Positions 5,539-5,931 of a stretch of DNA of 5,931 nucleotides are shown piece after piece; the first letter of the stretch is position 1, and each line of letters opens with the position of its first letter. Source of the stretch: Verrucomicrobia bacterium UBA1200 (lineage in GTDB: Bacteria > Verrucomicrobiota > Kiritimatiellia > RFP12 > UBA1067). The notes beneath the pieces were generated by a model. That model did not search any database, was not told the origin of the DNA, and saw only the letters and a list, made by a program, of their open reading frames with translations. The stretch covers positions 28,020 to 33,950 of the forward strand of contig DBXY01000047.1 in the NCBI GenBank assembly GCA_002309765.1, in the 5' to 3' direction. Position numbers and translations under genes: made by a program.

Positions 5539-5931
5539 TTATTGTCGTAGACAACCCAATGGAACCACAAACACGCCGTCCGTGCGTCTGTATGCGAACT
5601 CAGTGCCCGTCAACACCATGAGAAATGAAGCCTCTCCCATTGACCCGCCATCGACCTTCTCATTGAGCGCAAGAAGGTTTCTCGCCGCATCGTCTATCTG
5701 TCCGCCTCCTAGTTTGACCTCCACCGCACCCCAGCGACCGTCGCGCAACGACACGATTATATCTACTTCCTGACCCGAAGCGTCGCGGTAGTGGAACACT
5801 TCTCCGTCGTTCGCCTGGGCGTAAACGCGCATATCGCGGACACACATTGACTCGAATAGGAATCCGAAGAGATTCAAGTCCTTCATCAGCTTCTCCGGCC
5901 TGACTCCAAGGACGGCAGTCGCTATCGAAGG
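5539..5931 (-). CDS. AAA-type ATP-binding protein with DUF4143 domain, C-terminal part only
   Basis: The frame is open from the right edge and ends with TAA at 5539, giving the last 130 residues. It reads PSIATAVLGVRPEKLMKDLN, then LFGFLFESMCVRDMRVYAQA, HYRDASGQEVDIIVSLRDGR, WGAVEVKLGGGQIDDAARNL and, near the end, GVFVVPLGCLRQ. These are the usual DUF4143 blocks found at the C-terminus of ATP-binding proteins with an N-terminal AAA_14 ATPase. Asp57 and Glu71-x-Lys73 of the visible part have the spacing of a PD-(D/E)XK nuclease-like site. The ATPase domain lies outside the window. The function of these proteins is not established; they are common in anaerobic gut bacteria. The C-terminus looks complete and undamaged. 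Confidence 0.88.
   Translation of the reverse strand, partial: PSIATAVLGVRPEKLMKDLNLFGFLFESMCVRDMRVYAQANDGEVFHYRDASGQEVDIIVSLRDGRWGAVEVKLGGGQIDDAARNLLALNEKVDGGSMGEASFLMVLTGTEFAYRRTDGVFVVPLGCLRQ

Overview
The window reads as a piece of a bacterial chromosome, probably from an uncultured gut or rumen member of the PVC group (Kiritimatiellota, Lentisphaerota or Verrucomicrobiota). This is inferred from protein style only: a DUF2341 + LamG secreted protein with a beta-strand-repeat tail, a CE15-like carbohydrate esterase remnant, and a PD-(D/E)XK 'transposase'/Rpn nuclease next to a DUF4143 ATPase. No rRNA or tRNA gene was recognised to fix the taxonomy. Every gene I can support lies on the minus strand, so the window is described from right to left, in the direction of transcription.

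Right part (5931-4388): the C-terminal part of an AAA-type ATP-binding protein with a DUF4143 nuclease-like domain enters from the right edge and ends at 5539. A 209-base spacer follows, holding a good sigma70-type promoter (TTGAAA-17-TATCAT). That promoter sets the start of a complete 313-residue Rpn-family PD-(D/E)XK nuclease at 5329, upstream of which there is no strong ribosome binding site. The nuclease tail carries a 12-residue tandem repeat.

Middle (4387-1400): a 363-base gap contains a GT/G9 simple repeat, a GC-rich hairpin and a very good minus-strand intrinsic terminator. After it comes the largest gene, an 874-residue secreted protein (signal peptide, DUF2341, LamG, beta-rich tail). 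Directly behind it, 13 bases downstream, starts a gene for a CE15-type glucuronoyl/acetylxylan esterase, so the two were probably one polysaccharide-related operon.

Left part (1386-1): this is a stretch of decaying genes. The esterase has lost its centre and carries two nonsense codons and a frameshift. Its 3' end runs into a short DUF5678-like reading frame. Beyond that, an array of inverted TTAGGTGAAC-type repeats sits just upstream of a well-formed promoter (TAGACA-17-TACAAT). This promoter now drives only a remnant ATPase gene, in which the first 18 or so codons are joined out of frame to a C-terminal winged-helix-like segment. At the left edge a strong Shine-Dalgarno sequence precedes a further start, but the plausible signal peptide is in a different frame.

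I see no convincing new multi-gene system. The points most worth a second look are the inverted-repeat array, the terminator/attenuator ahead of the large secreted protein, the possible internal start in the Rpn gene, and the run of deletion-scarred pseudogenes.
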